DNA from: Macrostomum hystrix
Taxonomy: Eukaryota; Platyhelminthes; Macrostomidae
DNA length: 64,000 nucleotides
Direction: 5' to 3'
NCBI GenBank assembly: GCA_950097015.1
Contig: CATNEN010000007.1
Location: 12,921,001-12,985,000 of the forward strand
In this document: piece by piece, positions 22,250-32,441 of the stretch
Position numbering within the stretch: position 1 is the stretch's first letter
Layout: every line of letters starts with the position of its first letter
Position numbers and translations under genes: made by a program
The notes under the pieces: generated by a model
The model's database searches: none
The model's input: only the letters and a program-made list of their open reading frames with translations
What the model was told of the DNA's origin: nothing

Positions 22250-24214
22250 CTACTCGGGAATCCACTTCTTGGCGCCGCCGGTGATGGTAGCCCACTCTCG
22301 AGGCTCGCTGATGTGCGGCGCCTTGCTGCAGCCGGGCGCCTTGGTGTCCGTCTGGCTGCAGCAAACCCACCGCCCGGCCATAATGGTGCCGCCAATGTAG
22401 TATGCGGAATGCTTTGCGCAGGACTCAGGACCTGCCGAGGTCGGGTCGTACTTTACCGAGCAGCGGCTGCAGATGCTGAACCGTTGAGTCCCCTTCAGCT
22501 CATGGATAACATCTTTCGCTGCACTAATGAGCCGCTCCAGCGTGTGGATCTCTTCGCATACGTCCTCCCGTCGGCGCAGTCGCTGCGCCTCGTGCGCCGA
22601 AACCTTCTTTACGGTCTCAATGATGCGCACCAGCCGCGGAATGCCGCCATCCAGTTGGGCTGCGTCGCTCATGCCAGTGAAGTGGATGACAACTGACCTT
22701 GCCATGAGGTCGGCCACCCAGTCCAGCGGTCGGACCGCCGGCTCCACCAGCAGGAAGAGCACTGGCCGATCTCTGCGCATCGCGTACTTCAGCTCCAGCA
22801 GGCAGTTGGCAGACTGCTGGTACTTGGCGGTGAGGAAGCAGACCAGCATTCGCGAACTCTCCACCGCCCTGGCCATGCTGTCGTTCACGTTCCCCTGCAT
22901 TCCGCCCCAGATGTCCATCCAGGCGTCAACATTGTAGACGCTGAGCTGCTCGCGGAAGGCTCGCACCAAGTCCTGTGAGTCCCATTGATAGGAAAGCATT
23001 GCGTCGAAACTGTGGACTATCGGCACACCGCGAGTGTCGAACAGCGGCTTCGGTGGCTCTATTGACAACCGCGTCACGCTGTACTGGATAATGTTATACG
23101 GCAGGCTTGCCTGTGTCTTCGGCTGGCTGTCCTCCACCGTCAGGTGCTTGAAGACTTGCGACAGCTCCTCGGAAGAAGAGTTTTCATGAGGAGGCCAGGT
23201 GCCTCCCAACTCAATCAGCTCTTTTTTGCAGGCCTCCACCTCCTCGGTCAAGGCTCGAATCTCAGCTGCCTCTGCCTCCTCTTCGGTCAGCCGTTCTTGC
23301 AGACCCGCCTGCACGGAAGCCACGAAGTCCTTCATCGGCGTAGAGTCATAGTGCTGCTCCATTGCGGCCGCCTCGTCAGACAGCTTATGGTAGAGCCGTC
23401 CAGCCACTGCAAGCGACAACCAGCCGGAGGGTCGCCACTTCTGAGCCTTCGGCACGGCTTTCACAGGCACGACTTCCTTGCGGCGCAGGCGGGCAAAGTC
23501 CAGGTCGTGCAGCGAGTCAGCGCTTGCCTCGTAGCCTGGCGACATAATGGCAACAAACACGCGACAGGCCTCGATGGCATCTCTGTTCCGACGGTCCGGA
23601 CGGCAGCGAACGGCGCCGGTAAGGTTGGCCTCAATTAGACGCACCGCCTGCTCGCCATCAGGTTGGAAAGACAGGAACACACCTGTCCCGCTTAATTTAT
23701 CGGCCGCTTCCGCTCCGGCTAGCTGTTTCTCGTCAGCGTCATCGGTTACGCCAGCGATTGCAGAGGCCGGCAATGGCTTTGCCTTGGAAGTCAGGTGCTT
23801 GACCACCTTGCTAGCCCAATCGACTGAGTCACCGACGCCGCTCAGGACGCAATCGTGCGCGGTGCCGATGGCTGCCAGAGCACCGCTGGGTTCGTAGAAC
23901 TTCTGCACAAGCAACACTGCAATCGGCAAGCCGCTTTCATGAATGAAATTCAGCAGCTCCATCAGGATGGGGCTCCGCTGCATTCGCGCCTCGGCCAGTA
24001 CAAGCGACCCTCCGCTCGCCTGCACGAGCCGGGCACGGGCTCGAAGACTGCGTGGCGTAGCCTCCGTGGCCTCCGTGCAGACGATGCTGCCGCTGCTCAC
24101 CGCCTGAAGCTTCTCAGCCGCTGCTGCCAGCCACTGGCGGCTGGTGGAGAGGCCGCAAACCAGCACTGGGAGCTTCTGCTTGGCACTGCCCTCTCGCTTG
24201 GATGCGCTGTACAT
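22250..24214 (-). CDS. Intronless protein with three TIR-like domains and a C-terminal zinc-ribbon-like motif
   Basis: 654 residues in one exon. The best TIR domain is at about 400-540. It starts SFDAMLSYQWDSQ (box 1), contains DAWMDIWGGMQGNVNDSM (BB-loop region) and has QQSANCLLELKYAM, where E474 sits at the position of the catalytic Glu of NAD-cleaving TIR domains. Two weaker copies precede it. One at about 14-145 has SPILMELLNF at the equivalent place. One at about 176-290 starts GVFLSFQPDGEQAV and has Asp (SLHDLDFA) where Glu is expected. A coiled segment lies at about 305-335. The C-terminus has Cys582, Cys585, Cys599, His602, Cys618, Cys619, Cys629 and His634, a likely zinc module of the 'WVCC...GCS..PH' type. 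The role is probably innate signalling or NAD metabolism in the cytosol (inference). Confidence 0.85.
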   Translation of the reverse strand: MYSASKREGSAKQKLPVLVCGLSTSRQWLAAAAEKLQAVSSGSIVCTEATEATPRSLRARARLVQASGGSLVLAEARMQRSPILMELLNFIHESGLPIAVLLVQKFYEPSGALAAIGTAHDCVLSGVGDSVDWASKVVKHLTSKAKPLPASAIAGVTDDADEKQLAGAEAADKLSGTGVFLSFQPDGEQAVRLIEANLTGAVRCRPDRRNRDAIEACRVFVAIMSPGYEASADSLHDLDFARLRRKEVVPVKAVPKAQKWRPSGWLSLAVAGRLYHKLSDEAAAMEQHYDSTPMKDFVASVQAGLQERLTEEEAEAAEIRALTEEVEACKKELIELGGTWPPHENSSSEELSQVFKHLTVEDSQPKTQASLPYNIIQYSVTRLSIEPPKPLFDTRGVPIVHSFDAMLSYQWDSQDLVRAFREQLSVYNVDAWMDIWGGMQGNVNDSMARAVESSRMLVCFLTAKYQQSANCLLELKYAMRRDRPVLFLLVEPAVRPLDWVADLMARSVVIHFTGMSDAAQLDGGIPRLVRIIETVKKVSAHEAQRLRRREDVCEEIHTLERLISAAKDVIHELKGTQRFSICSRCSVKYDPTSAGPESCAKHSAYYIGGTIMAGRWVCCSQTDTKAPGCSKAPHISEPREWATITGGAKKWIPE

Positions 24215-24707
24215 GATTGCTGGGGCTGCTGGCTGAGCTGGTTGTGAGATTCAGAAATGCAACTCTGTGTTACGTCTGTCTATTTAAGGGCATTGTGTGT
24301 GGGAGCGATTCACAAGCTTACCTCTGATTCTCTTTTCTCTTTCTTCCTCTGCTCTGTTGCCATAGTAACGCAGACGAGCCATGCCGGGGTAGAATGAACC
24401 CTGATAGCTGCATTGTGCACATAGCAGTGTACTCTGGGGAGGGGAACTACAGAAAGAAGTGCACAGTGGGCTCGCTGGGTCATTTGAATGTGGGGTGTGC
24501 GACCCTCCTGTGGCCTCTTCTGTACAATTCTTTGCTAGCATTTTTCCAGGAGTCCTCAGTACATAATTTAAAGTGAGTTCTGGCTGCACTCTATTTTTAG
24601 ATTCATAGTAAAATTAGTTTTGGTGTCGCGTCTTACTTTATATTAAACAGGTTCTTTTTTACACTTTTTGTAGCTATTAGGAGCTATTTTGTAGCTATTT
24701 CGTATCT
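24215..24707. other. Spacer upstream of the TIR-domain gene
   Basis: About 490 bases with presumed promoter of the minus-strand gene; no feature I can name. Confidence 0.4.
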
Positions 24708-24830
24708 GTGTGCGCGTATGCTCAGAAGTCCACGAAACGGGCAGAATTGCCTCCTCGGTGACTGCGGGTCCACTATCACCAAATATTGAACCAATACCCT
24801 TGCAGCCCACGTACAATTTTTTTTATTAAC
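24708..24830 (+). mobile_element. 5'-truncated SINE 3' end
   Basis: Resembles the 3' part of the complete SINE at 33957-34318 in the same order: a GTG-rich start with GCTCAGAA, then ACGGGCAGAATTGCCTCCT, then a GTCCACTATCACCAAATA block and a GCAGCCC end. It is diverged, lacks the tRNA-like head and has no clean TSD. Confidence 0.6.
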
Positions 24831-25014
24831 AAAGGACTGGACCAGATGACCGACAAAGTTCTTCCTTACGAGCGACTTGTCATTTTTTAGATTAGGAAAG
24901 CTAGTGAACAAACATTTCGCACTGCTCTCTGATTATTTTAACTATCTTCGAAGTGGCTGAGAATGCGTCGTCTTAACTTTTTGGACTTTAAACGGATCCT
25001 GGTTAGCCTTTTCT

Positions 25015-25310
25015 CCTTGTCCCAGGATCATGGGCACTGGGTGCACCCGATGTACTCAGTGAGGTCACAGGATCATGGACACTAGGTGCACCCGATGTAC
25101 TCAGTGAGGTCACAGGATCATGGACACTGGGTGCACCCGATGTACTCCGTGAGGTCACAGGATCATGGACACTGGGTGCACCCGATGTACTCAGTGAGGT
25201 CACAGGATCATGGACTCTGGGTGCACCCGATGTACTCCGTGAGGTCACAGGATCATGGACACTGGGTGCACCCGATGTACTCCGTGAGGTCACAGGACCA
25301 TGGGCACTTT
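25015..25310. repeat. 45-bp tandem repeat, about 6.5 copies
   Basis: The unit starts CAGGATCATGGACACTGGGT and continues with GCACCCGATGTACTC and AGTGAGGTCA. Copies alternate between TCAGTGAGG and TCCGTGAGG. The period is a multiple of three, so frames stay open on both strands without coding meaning. Confidence 0.92.
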
Positions 25311-26045
25311 CATTTCCCTGACGTGCATCTGAATCACTACAGGTAATGAGCTACAAAATGAACTGATGGCGAAAGCAAAAGCTTTTGTAGCAGGTCAAGG
25401 AACCTTGTGCATCACTCGCATAATTACTTTTGTCTTTTGGATTAGTGTTAGCCTCGTGCTCTAATTTTTTCTCTGGGCCTTCTCACTGCACTGTAACTCT
25501 ATAGATAGTTGGTGACCCGTTGACTGGGCTAAGATGCTTTGTGTTCGCAGCACTAGCAGCAGCTTCCCAAGCTTCTAGTTCGATTGGGTCGGCGGCCCAT
25601 AATTGGACAGTCTATGTTTAGAAATAATACAATGTAATGTACCTTTTGTATGTTCATGAAATTCGCTGTTCAATTTAGGAATTACGAAAAATGCCGTCTT
25701 TAAAGGGAACGACTGTAAAAATACGGAAAATGTAGCATACCAAAAACCTGTAAGAGCGCGTAAAGACTAAAAAACTCAAATAGCTCGTAACTCATCGAAT
25801 GCTGATGCTGATGCTGATCTGTGCGCCACTCAAGTACAAACCCGTTGGCTTTATTTCGTCATATTATCGTTCGAAAGAAGAAATGAATAAAATTATAAAA
25901 ATAATCTGTTAGTTGCAGAGAGGGGCGTACGTGCAGCGCAGCATTTTTTGCCGAAAATTAGAACTTGAATTTTCAAAGTCTTTTAAGGAAAAAGAACGAA
26001 TAGTGACAGCTTATCGTTGTTTCTTAGCTCCAGGCTCCAGATCCG
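25311..26045. other. Non-coding spacer
   Basis: AT-rich; includes a short GATGCT repeat near 25800. No gene or element seen. Confidence 0.4.
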
Positions 26046-26099
26046 TCAGCTTTCCAACATGATCACTTCTTGCTCGTCCGGCTGCTGCCCTTCAGCCGC

Positions 26100-26765
26100 C
26101 CCATCGTCGATGTCATTCAGGCACCTTGTGCAGCACCCGGCCTGTTCCGTGGCAGCCAGGCATCTTGAGCAGCATCCGCCCTGTTCCGTGGCAGTCAGGC
26201 ACCTTGAGCAGCATCCGGCCTGTTCCGTGGCAGTCAGGCACCTTGTGCAGCACCCGGCCTGTTCCGTGGCAGCCAGGCACCTTGTACAGCACCCGGCCTG
26301 TTCCATGGCAGTCAGGCACCTTGAGCAGCATCCGCCCTGTTCCGTGGCAGTCAGGCACCTTGTGCAGCACCCGGCCTGTTCCGTGTCAGTCAGGCACATT
26401 GAGCAGCATCCGGCCTGTTCCGTGTCAGTCAGGCACCTTGAGCAGCATCCGGCCTGTTCCGTGGCAGCCAGGCACCTTGTACAGCACCCGGCCTGTTCCG
26501 TGGCAGCCAGGCACCTTGTACAGCACCCGGCCTGTTCCGTGGCAGCCAGGCACCTTGAGCAGCATCCGGCCTGTTCCGTGGCAGCCAGGCACCTTGTGCA
26601 GCACCCGGCCTGTTCCGTGGCAGCCAGGCACCTTGTACAGCACCCGGCCTGTTCCGTGGCAGCCAGGCACCTTGAGCAGCATCCGGCCTGTTCCGTGACA
26701 GCCAGGCACCTTGTGCAGCACCCGGCCTGTTCCGTGGCAGCCAGGCACCTTGAGCAGCCGGCACA
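26100..26765. repeat. 39-bp minisatellite overlapping the 3' part of a membrane-protein gene
   Basis: About 17 copies of a 39-base unit (GTGGCAGCCAGGCACCTTGT/GAGCAGCATCCGGCCTGTTCC). The two variant classes, CTTGTGCAGCACCC and CTTGAGCAGCATCC, are interspersed. The period is 13 codons, so several frames are open. Each unit also contains a minus-strand CAAG|GTGCC that could act as a cryptic splice donor. Confidence 0.93.
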
Positions 26766-27190
26766 TATAGCGTGATATCGAACAGGGCTAAAGCCATTGC
26801 CAGCTTGTAGAGCGGCTCAAAACAATACGTGCTGTTAACAGAATACGCTGGGACGAGCGTCGGAACGACGCTGAAAACAGCTATTAGACCCACGGTGAGT
26901 GAGCCTATGTTAAGGAGCAAAATCATCAGCCATAGCGAGCCAAGGGCAAAATCACAACAGCTCTTAGTCGAGGCACCATTAAATTTACATTTATAAAAGG
27001 CTATGCATACGTAGAAGAAAAGAAAAAGCAAGAAGATCATGCCAGACTTTGTTAAGTAACCGGCAATTCCGGGCTGCACGGGACAATCGGCGGCGTGGAT
27101 CGCGCCCATCGCAATCGCCGCTACGCTCAGAACCAATTTTGCAACGGCTAAACCTGTGAGCAGCATGCAGGAAGCTGACTTTAAGGCCAT
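26429..27190 (-). CDS. Four-pass membrane protein (TMEM272-like), C-terminus running into a minisatellite
   Basis: The first 145 residues hold four hydrophobic segments at about 7-33, 49-68, 82-115 and 128-145. They also hold the pattern GAIHAADCPVQPGIAGYL after TM1 and a conserved-looking YCFEPLYKLA before TM4. This resembles the TMEM272-like family of small tetraspan proteins. The unspliced frame then reads nine copies or so of a 13-residue repeat (AQGAWLPRNRPGA) encoded by the minisatellite, up to a TGA at 26429 created by a variant unit. Alternatively a donor at CTATAT|GTGCCG (exon end 26765) removes the array and joins an acidic tail such as DIDDGAAEGQQPDEQEVIML at 26049-26110. Which is true cannot be decided here. 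A plasma or internal membrane location is likely. Confidence 0.65.
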   Translation of the reverse strand: MALKSASCMLLTGLAVAKLVLSVAAIAMGAIHAADCPVQPGIAGYLTKSGMIFLLFLFFYVCIAFYKCKFNGASTKSCCDFALGSLWLMILLLNIGSLTVGLIAVFSVVPTLVPAYSVNSTYCFEPLYKLAMALALFDITLYVPAAQGAWLPRNRPGAAQGAWLSRNRPDAAQGAWLPRNRPGAVQGAWLPRNRPGAAQGAWLPRNRPDAAQGAWLPRNRPGAVQGAWLPRNRPGAVQGAWLPRNRPDAAQGA

Positions 27191-27577
27191 CCTGGCTTTG
27201 CCTTTAAAGCTGATTCTTTAAAGCAGATATTTATTGAATGCTTTCAGCCTAACACGAAATTAAGATTGGCTACTTAAATGATCTTGTATTCGAATGGAAC
27301 TTAAACAAGGTACTTTCAAGTGCGACAGTGCTACTTTGAGATCTTACCCCACGAGGGCACAAAGAGAAGATTGAATTTTTTAGGCTCTTACTAGAACTTA
27401 TCACTCGCTGAGCCTTATAATCAAATCAGAGACATTATACGACTCCACAGTACATTTGAATCTCGCGGTTCGATGCGCTTCCATTGTTGAATGGTCGCTC
27501 AAACAGGGTCAGATAGTACTGCGCCTGCCACTGATCTATGACTTGTTGACCCTAGACCTAGATGTTCAGACGCTCGT
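27191..27577. other. Spacer upstream of the membrane-protein gene
   Basis: Presumed promoter region of the minus-strand gene; nothing distinctive. Confidence 0.35.
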
Positions 27578-27973
27578 GTTTGCTAAAGTTGCGATTGAAG
27601 CTGGCTGTGGTGGAATAATAATAATAATAATTGCAGGAGGGCTGCGGGCAATGACACATAGTTTGGTGACACTAGACCCGCAGCCAGCGAGGAGTCAATT
27701 CTGCCCATTTCGCTGACTCCTGAGCACACACGCACACAGATACCGTACGCAGGCATACGCTCACACAGGTGTGTACATCTGCCCTGACTTTCTCATCGTC
27801 AGGCAGTGTACACTCGAACTGTGCCTTGGAGGTTGGCCCTCAAGGGCGTAAATTGCACGACAAGCCCCCAAGCCTTCTCTCCGCGGCTGCGCCCCAAATA
27901 TATGGGGCCTCGCCGTGGAATCGAACTTAGGGACTGTGGTGCGAGTGGCAAACGCGTTAACCGCTCTGCCACC

Positions 27974-28128
27974 TGTTGTAAATGAATAGTAGCGAGTCAG
28001 CCAAGTTAGTATCCGAAACTTTCACGCCAAGTTGGCTCTCAGTTATTGGACTATATATATTCTGTGCCAATCGATATCAGAGGTGTACATGTACGAACTG
28101 TGTACGTGCATTAATCAACTGCACAACA
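27974..28128 (-). repeat. 3' LTR (155 bp)
   Basis: Appears identical to 32442-32596; TG...CA ends; preceded on the minus strand by a purine-rich tract. Confidence 0.95.
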
Positions 28129-28314
28129 TTCACCTTCCCTTTCAAAGGATAGAGCAACGAAAATAATTATGCAAATATTGAGCAGGAAATAAAAGTGCAT
28201 TACCAAGCATCGAAGGAGTAAAATGATCTTTTTATGCATCAGGTACTTCAAAGAGAATTAAATCGAAACAGCTGATCGCTAATAACAGCTGAATAACCGT
28301 AACTAAAAAACGAG

Positions 28315-31300
28315 TCAGTGAGTCACGATTTCACCGTACCATTGCGGCGGCGCTCGCGGCCTTGAGCTCACTCGGATCGCCGTCTGGGCTGGCTGCTGCT
28401 GTCTCGCTGGGTCTGCCGCCGTCGCCGCCTCCGCGGCTGTCCCGGCTGCGCTGGGAGCCGGCGCTGGCCAGTGCGGCAGCGCTCCGGCTGGCCGCGGTAC
28501 CCGGACGCAGTTGTCGACGTGCCAGCGGGAGCCATCGCTGAGGATGACGGTGGTCGCGCTCGCGATCCGGGAGATCTGCCGTGGCTCGGACAGGCGGCTG
28601 CTCAGCTTGCCGCGGGCGAACGGCCGCTTCACGCGCACCCAGTCGCCGACTATGAACGTGGGCGGCGGCCTCCGGGTCGTGTTGAGCTGATCGAAAACGC
28701 GCTGCTGCCTCCGCTTGATGCTGGCCGCCAGTCTGTGCCGCGCTGTTGTCCTTGGCTGCAGAGCTGTCAACGGGGTGCTGATCTTCCGGCCTGTCATGAG
28801 CTCCGCCGGTGACACTCCAGTCAGTGCATGCGGGGTGGCCCTGTACGACCACAGCAGCGTCTTCACCGCGTCCTTGAAGTCGTAGCCCTCCTCTAGGTGC
28901 GTCTTTAGGCCGTCCTTGAGAAAACGGTTGAAGCGCTCTACGGCCGCGTTGCCCTGGGGGTGGTAGTGCGGTGACTGCCGGTGCCGGATGCCGCAGCGCT
29001 GAAGAAAATCCTCGAAATCGCCGGACACGAACTGCGGACCTCCGTCTGTTTTAATGCTCTTCGGCAGGCCCCAGCGGCTAAACCACGTTGTCAGGGCGTC
29101 GATGACATCCGCGCTTGTGACAGTCGACATGCAGGCAGCCTCCGGCCACTTTGAATGCAAATCGTACAGCACCAGGATGAAGCGACAGGAGTTCGGCGCA
29201 GAGTGCAGCTCCCCGAAGATGTCGAGCTGGAGTTCCTCCCATGGACGCGTCGGCCACTTCGTAGGGGTCAGGACCGTCTTGGGTGGCTTAAAGTTCTTCT
29301 CGCTAAGCAGGCAGGCCTCGCAATGTCGCACAAATTCCTCGATATGCTGATCGATTTGCGGCCACCAGACTGCGTCCCGGCAATGCTGCTTCATTTTGCT
29401 CACGCCGAGGTGCCCGAAATGCGCCAGCTGCAGCGTCTTCTCCCTCAGGGATGCGGGGATTACTGCTCGGGTGCCGTTGGCCAGGCACTTGCCGTCATTC
29501 CAGAGCGCCAGTTGCGTCCGCATCCTCCAGAACGGCTGCAGCTCCGGCTTCAGCTGCTTGATGGAGTTAGGCCACCCCTGGAGCGTCATTGTGACCGCAT
29601 CATTGATCACCGGGTCCTGCAGGGATGCCTCGGCCAGTTCGCTTGGACTGACAATCTCCAGCGCGCCCGATAGCAGTACGGCATTCACTTGGAGCTCGGT
29701 CGAGTCCTCTTCGCTTTGCCTTGGGCATTTTCCTTCGAGAGCGCCGTGGCGCGACAAAAAATCTGGCACGATGTTCTTCTTGCCAGGAACGTGGCAGACT
29801 TGGAAGTCGTACGCGAGCAGGCGGTCGGCCCATCGATGAAGCCGCAGAGGCCGGTGGCCGCTGCCTTGAGCCGTCAGCAGCATCGTCAGAGCCTGGTGGT
29901 CCGTGTGCAGCTCGAATCTCCGGCCGAACAGGAAATAGTGCCATCTCTCGCACGCGAAGATGCACGCGAGAGCCTCTCTCTCTGATGCGGAGTACTTGCG
30001 CTCGGTCGCTGACAGGGTCCTTGACGCGAAAGCGACTGGTCTTCGAACCCCGGCGCTGTCGTCTTGCATCAGCACGGCCCCCAGAGCGTGCGCGGAGCTG
30101 TCGCAGGCCACGATGATCTTGTCGTCGGGACTGAAGAATCGCAAGCATGTTGGGGACACCACCATCTTCTTGAGCCTCCAAAAGGCCTTTTGGCAATCTG
30201 TTGTCCAGTTCCAGGGCTGCTCTTTGCGAAGTAGCAGCAGCAGCGGCTCGGCGATGTCGGACAGGTTGTGCAGAAAGTTGGAATAGAATTTAACCATTCC
30301 CAGAAATGAGGCCACTGCCTCGGCGTTCTGGGGCTCCGGCACCGCCTCGATGTCTTCAACGTTAGACTGCATCGGCTGAAGTCCTCTCGCGGAGACGATG
30401 TAGCCCAGGAACTGCACTGTCTCTGCAGCCCACTGGCACTTTGAGGCGTTGAGCGTGACGCCATGGGCGAGCAGCTTGTCCAGCACTGTCGTGAGCCGCC
30501 GCAGGTGCTCCGCCTCGTTGGCAGCGTGCACCACTATGTCGTCGATGTAGTGCAGCGTCCCGGAACAGCCATGGAGAATCTTGCTGAGAACTTTCTGGAA
30601 GGCCGCCGGGGCGCTGTTTAGGCCATAGCATACGCGCTTGTACCGGTACAGCCCTTTCTCCGTAATGAAGGCCGTTAAGTCCCGCCTATCTTCTGCTAGC
30701 TCCAACTGCAGATACGAAGAATTTAAATCCAGCTTAGTGAACACGGTCGAGCCCTTGAACTCCGTTGTCAGCTCCTCGAATGTCGGCAGCGGCTGCTTAT
30801 CCGGAACTATGGCCTTGTTTGGGCACCTGAGGTCATTGCAGACCCTGATTTTGCCATCAGGCTTCGGGACGATCACCAGGTTCGAAATCCACTCTGAAGC
30901 CTGGATCTCCTCGATGATGTCATCCTCCAGCAGCTGGTCAATCTCCGCCTGGACTTTGTCTTTGATGCTAAGTGGGATGCGGCGTAGCGATTGCGCCACC
31001 GGGGGCACGGCGGGGTTCAGCCTGGGCCGGTGCTCGAATCCTCGGATCCGCCCGAGTCCCTGCGTCAGTGGCTTGAAGCGCTCGGCCAGCCAGACCGGTA
31101 GCTCTGCCGTTTTTTCGACTGTGCGCACGAGGTCGCCGTCCTTGTCCACCACCTGGAAGCTGAGGTGCTGCATCAGATCCGTTCCCATGATGTCGGAGCC
31201 TTGCCGTACCACGGTAAAGCAGAAAAATGGCACCAGCTGGCCGCGATAGCTGACGGACAGCACCGCCTCGCCGACGACATCGATTGCCTTGCCGTTGTAC

Positions 31301-32310
31301 GCGATGAGTTTCTTGGTCGACGGCTGGAGTGGCGACCGGTTTCCGAGCTTCCTGAAGGTCCTCTCTGACAGGATGGACGCCTTGGCTCCCGAGTCTACAA
31401 GCAGATTCAGCCAGATGCCATGCACCTTCAGCCGGCAGTGGATGTCGGGACTGGAGGCGCCGCGCACCATGTACACGGCTTGGCCGCTCTCGTCCATGAC
31501 CTCGGCGACCTTGGCGCCCTGCGACCTGCACATCCGGCCGAAATGGTTCGCCTTCCCGCAGACATGACAACTCTTGCCTTCAGCTGGACACCGGGCTCGT
31601 CTGTTGTGCCCGCCTCCGCACTTGGAGCATGACTCTCGATCTGGTCGCCCTTGTCCTGTGTTCTTCCTGTCTGGTTGTAGTCGGACTCTCTTCACCTCTT
31701 CTTCCAGCTGTGCTCCGGCCGCGGCTGCGCCTTCCGTCTCTATCGCGCTGGCCTCAGCGATGCTGGTCTCCCATTGCTGGCTCAGCGTCACTGCCTTCTG
31801 CAGCGTCAGGCCGTCCTCGATCAGCAAGCGCTCTCGAATTCGCCTGTCGCTGACCTTCTCCACGATCTGGTCGCGGATCATTTCTTCCATCATGTCGCGG
31901 AACTCACATGAGCCAGCCAGAGCATACAGAGCCGCCACGAAGTCCGCAATCTTTTCACCCGGACGCTGACTGCGCTGCCGAAACTTGTGGCGCTCCGCCA
32001 CCACGTTGACTTTGGCTCCGAACTGCTCGTCCAGAATCGCGACTGTCGCCGCGAGTTCTGTCGGACTCGGCCTCTTCGTTGCTGCCACAGCCGCAAAGAC
32101 TCGCTGCCCTTCCGCGCCAAGGCAGTGCAGCAACAGCGCGCGCCTCCTCGCTTCCGGCAAAGTGTCGTAGCCGGCCGCAAGTAAGTAGTTCTCAAAGAGG
32201 GCCTTCCACTCTTTCCACGGCCTCGCCGGTCGGCCCGGCTGCGGCAGGAATTGATCCGGCGGCGATACGCTGATCCGCGGCGCTTCTGCTGAGTTGCTGT
32301 CACTCGTCAT
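28315..32310 (-). CDS. Gag-Pol polyprotein of a Gypsy-type LTR retrotransposon
   Basis: One 1,331-codon frame, Gag and Pol fused without frameshift. Order of domains with rough positions: Gag; zinc knuckles near 228-258 (CSKCGGGHNRRARC and CHVCGKANHFGRMC); aspartic protease with LLVDSGA near 304; reverse transcriptase with YIDDIVV near 586; RNase H with VACDSSAHALGAVL near 733; integrase with the H-H-C-C zinc finger (HFGHLGVSKMKQHC, then HCEACL) near 970-1010. The integrase catalytic triad is DIFG near 1027, TDGGPQF near 1087 and NAAVERFN near 1124, i.e. DD35E. The domain order (RT-RNase H-IN) is that of Ty3/Gypsy. The short LTRs and single ORF resemble Mag-like lineages, but that is a guess. 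No disabling lesion is visible. Confidence 0.96.
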   Translation of the reverse strand: MTSDSNSAEAPRISVSPPDQFLPQPGRPARPWKEWKALFENYLLAAGYDTLPEARRRALLLHCLGAEGQRVFAAVAATKRPSPTELAATVAILDEQFGAKVNVVAERHKFRQRSQRPGEKIADFVAALYALAGSCEFRDMMEEMIRDQIVEKVSDRRIRERLLIEDGLTLQKAVTLSQQWETSIAEASAIETEGAAAAGAQLEEEVKRVRLQPDRKNTGQGRPDRESCSKCGGGHNRRARCPAEGKSCHVCGKANHFGRMCRSQGAKVAEVMDESGQAVYMVRGASSPDIHCRLKVHGIWLNLLVDSGAKASILSERTFRKLGNRSPLQPSTKKLIAYNGKAIDVVGEAVLSVSYRGQLVPFFCFTVVRQGSDIMGTDLMQHLSFQVVDKDGDLVRTVEKTAELPVWLAERFKPLTQGLGRIRGFEHRPRLNPAVPPVAQSLRRIPLSIKDKVQAEIDQLLEDDIIEEIQASEWISNLVIVPKPDGKIRVCNDLRCPNKAIVPDKQPLPTFEELTTEFKGSTVFTKLDLNSSYLQLELAEDRRDLTAFITEKGLYRYKRVCYGLNSAPAAFQKVLSKILHGCSGTLHYIDDIVVHAANEAEHLRRLTTVLDKLLAHGVTLNASKCQWAAETVQFLGYIVSARGLQPMQSNVEDIEAVPEPQNAEAVASFLGMVKFYSNFLHNLSDIAEPLLLLLRKEQPWNWTTDCQKAFWRLKKMVVSPTCLRFFSPDDKIIVACDSSAHALGAVLMQDDSAGVRRPVAFASRTLSATERKYSASEREALACIFACERWHYFLFGRRFELHTDHQALTMLLTAQGSGHRPLRLHRWADRLLAYDFQVCHVPGKKNIVPDFLSRHGALEGKCPRQSEEDSTELQVNAVLLSGALEIVSPSELAEASLQDPVINDAVTMTLQGWPNSIKQLKPELQPFWRMRTQLALWNDGKCLANGTRAVIPASLREKTLQLAHFGHLGVSKMKQHCRDAVWWPQIDQHIEEFVRHCEACLLSEKNFKPPKTVLTPTKWPTRPWEELQLDIFGELHSAPNSCRFILVLYDLHSKWPEAACMSTVTSADVIDALTTWFSRWGLPKSIKTDGGPQFVSGDFEDFLQRCGIRHRQSPHYHPQGNAAVERFNRFLKDGLKTHLEEGYDFKDAVKTLLWSYRATPHALTGVSPAELMTGRKISTPLTALQPRTTARHRLAASIKRRQQRVFDQLNTTRRPPPTFIVGDWVRVKRPFARGKLSSRLSEPRQISRIASATTVILSDGSRWHVDNCVRVPRPAGALPHWPAPAPSAAGTAAEAATAADPARQQQPAQTAIRVSSRPRAPPQWYGEIVTH

Positions 32311-32441
32311 GTTTCAGTTTGCACTTTTGCAGTTTGGCGCTGTTGTTTACGCTTGGCTTGGCAGGCTTGCAGTCACTTCACTTCAGTCTACTCCGACCCC
32401 GGCTTATTGGGGTGGGTGTTCGCTTGAGCTTGCGATGCCAA

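Noticed and set aside
28331-32303. Many frames on both strands of the Gypsy element
   Set aside because: Shadows of the Gag-Pol frame caused by GC-rich codon use.
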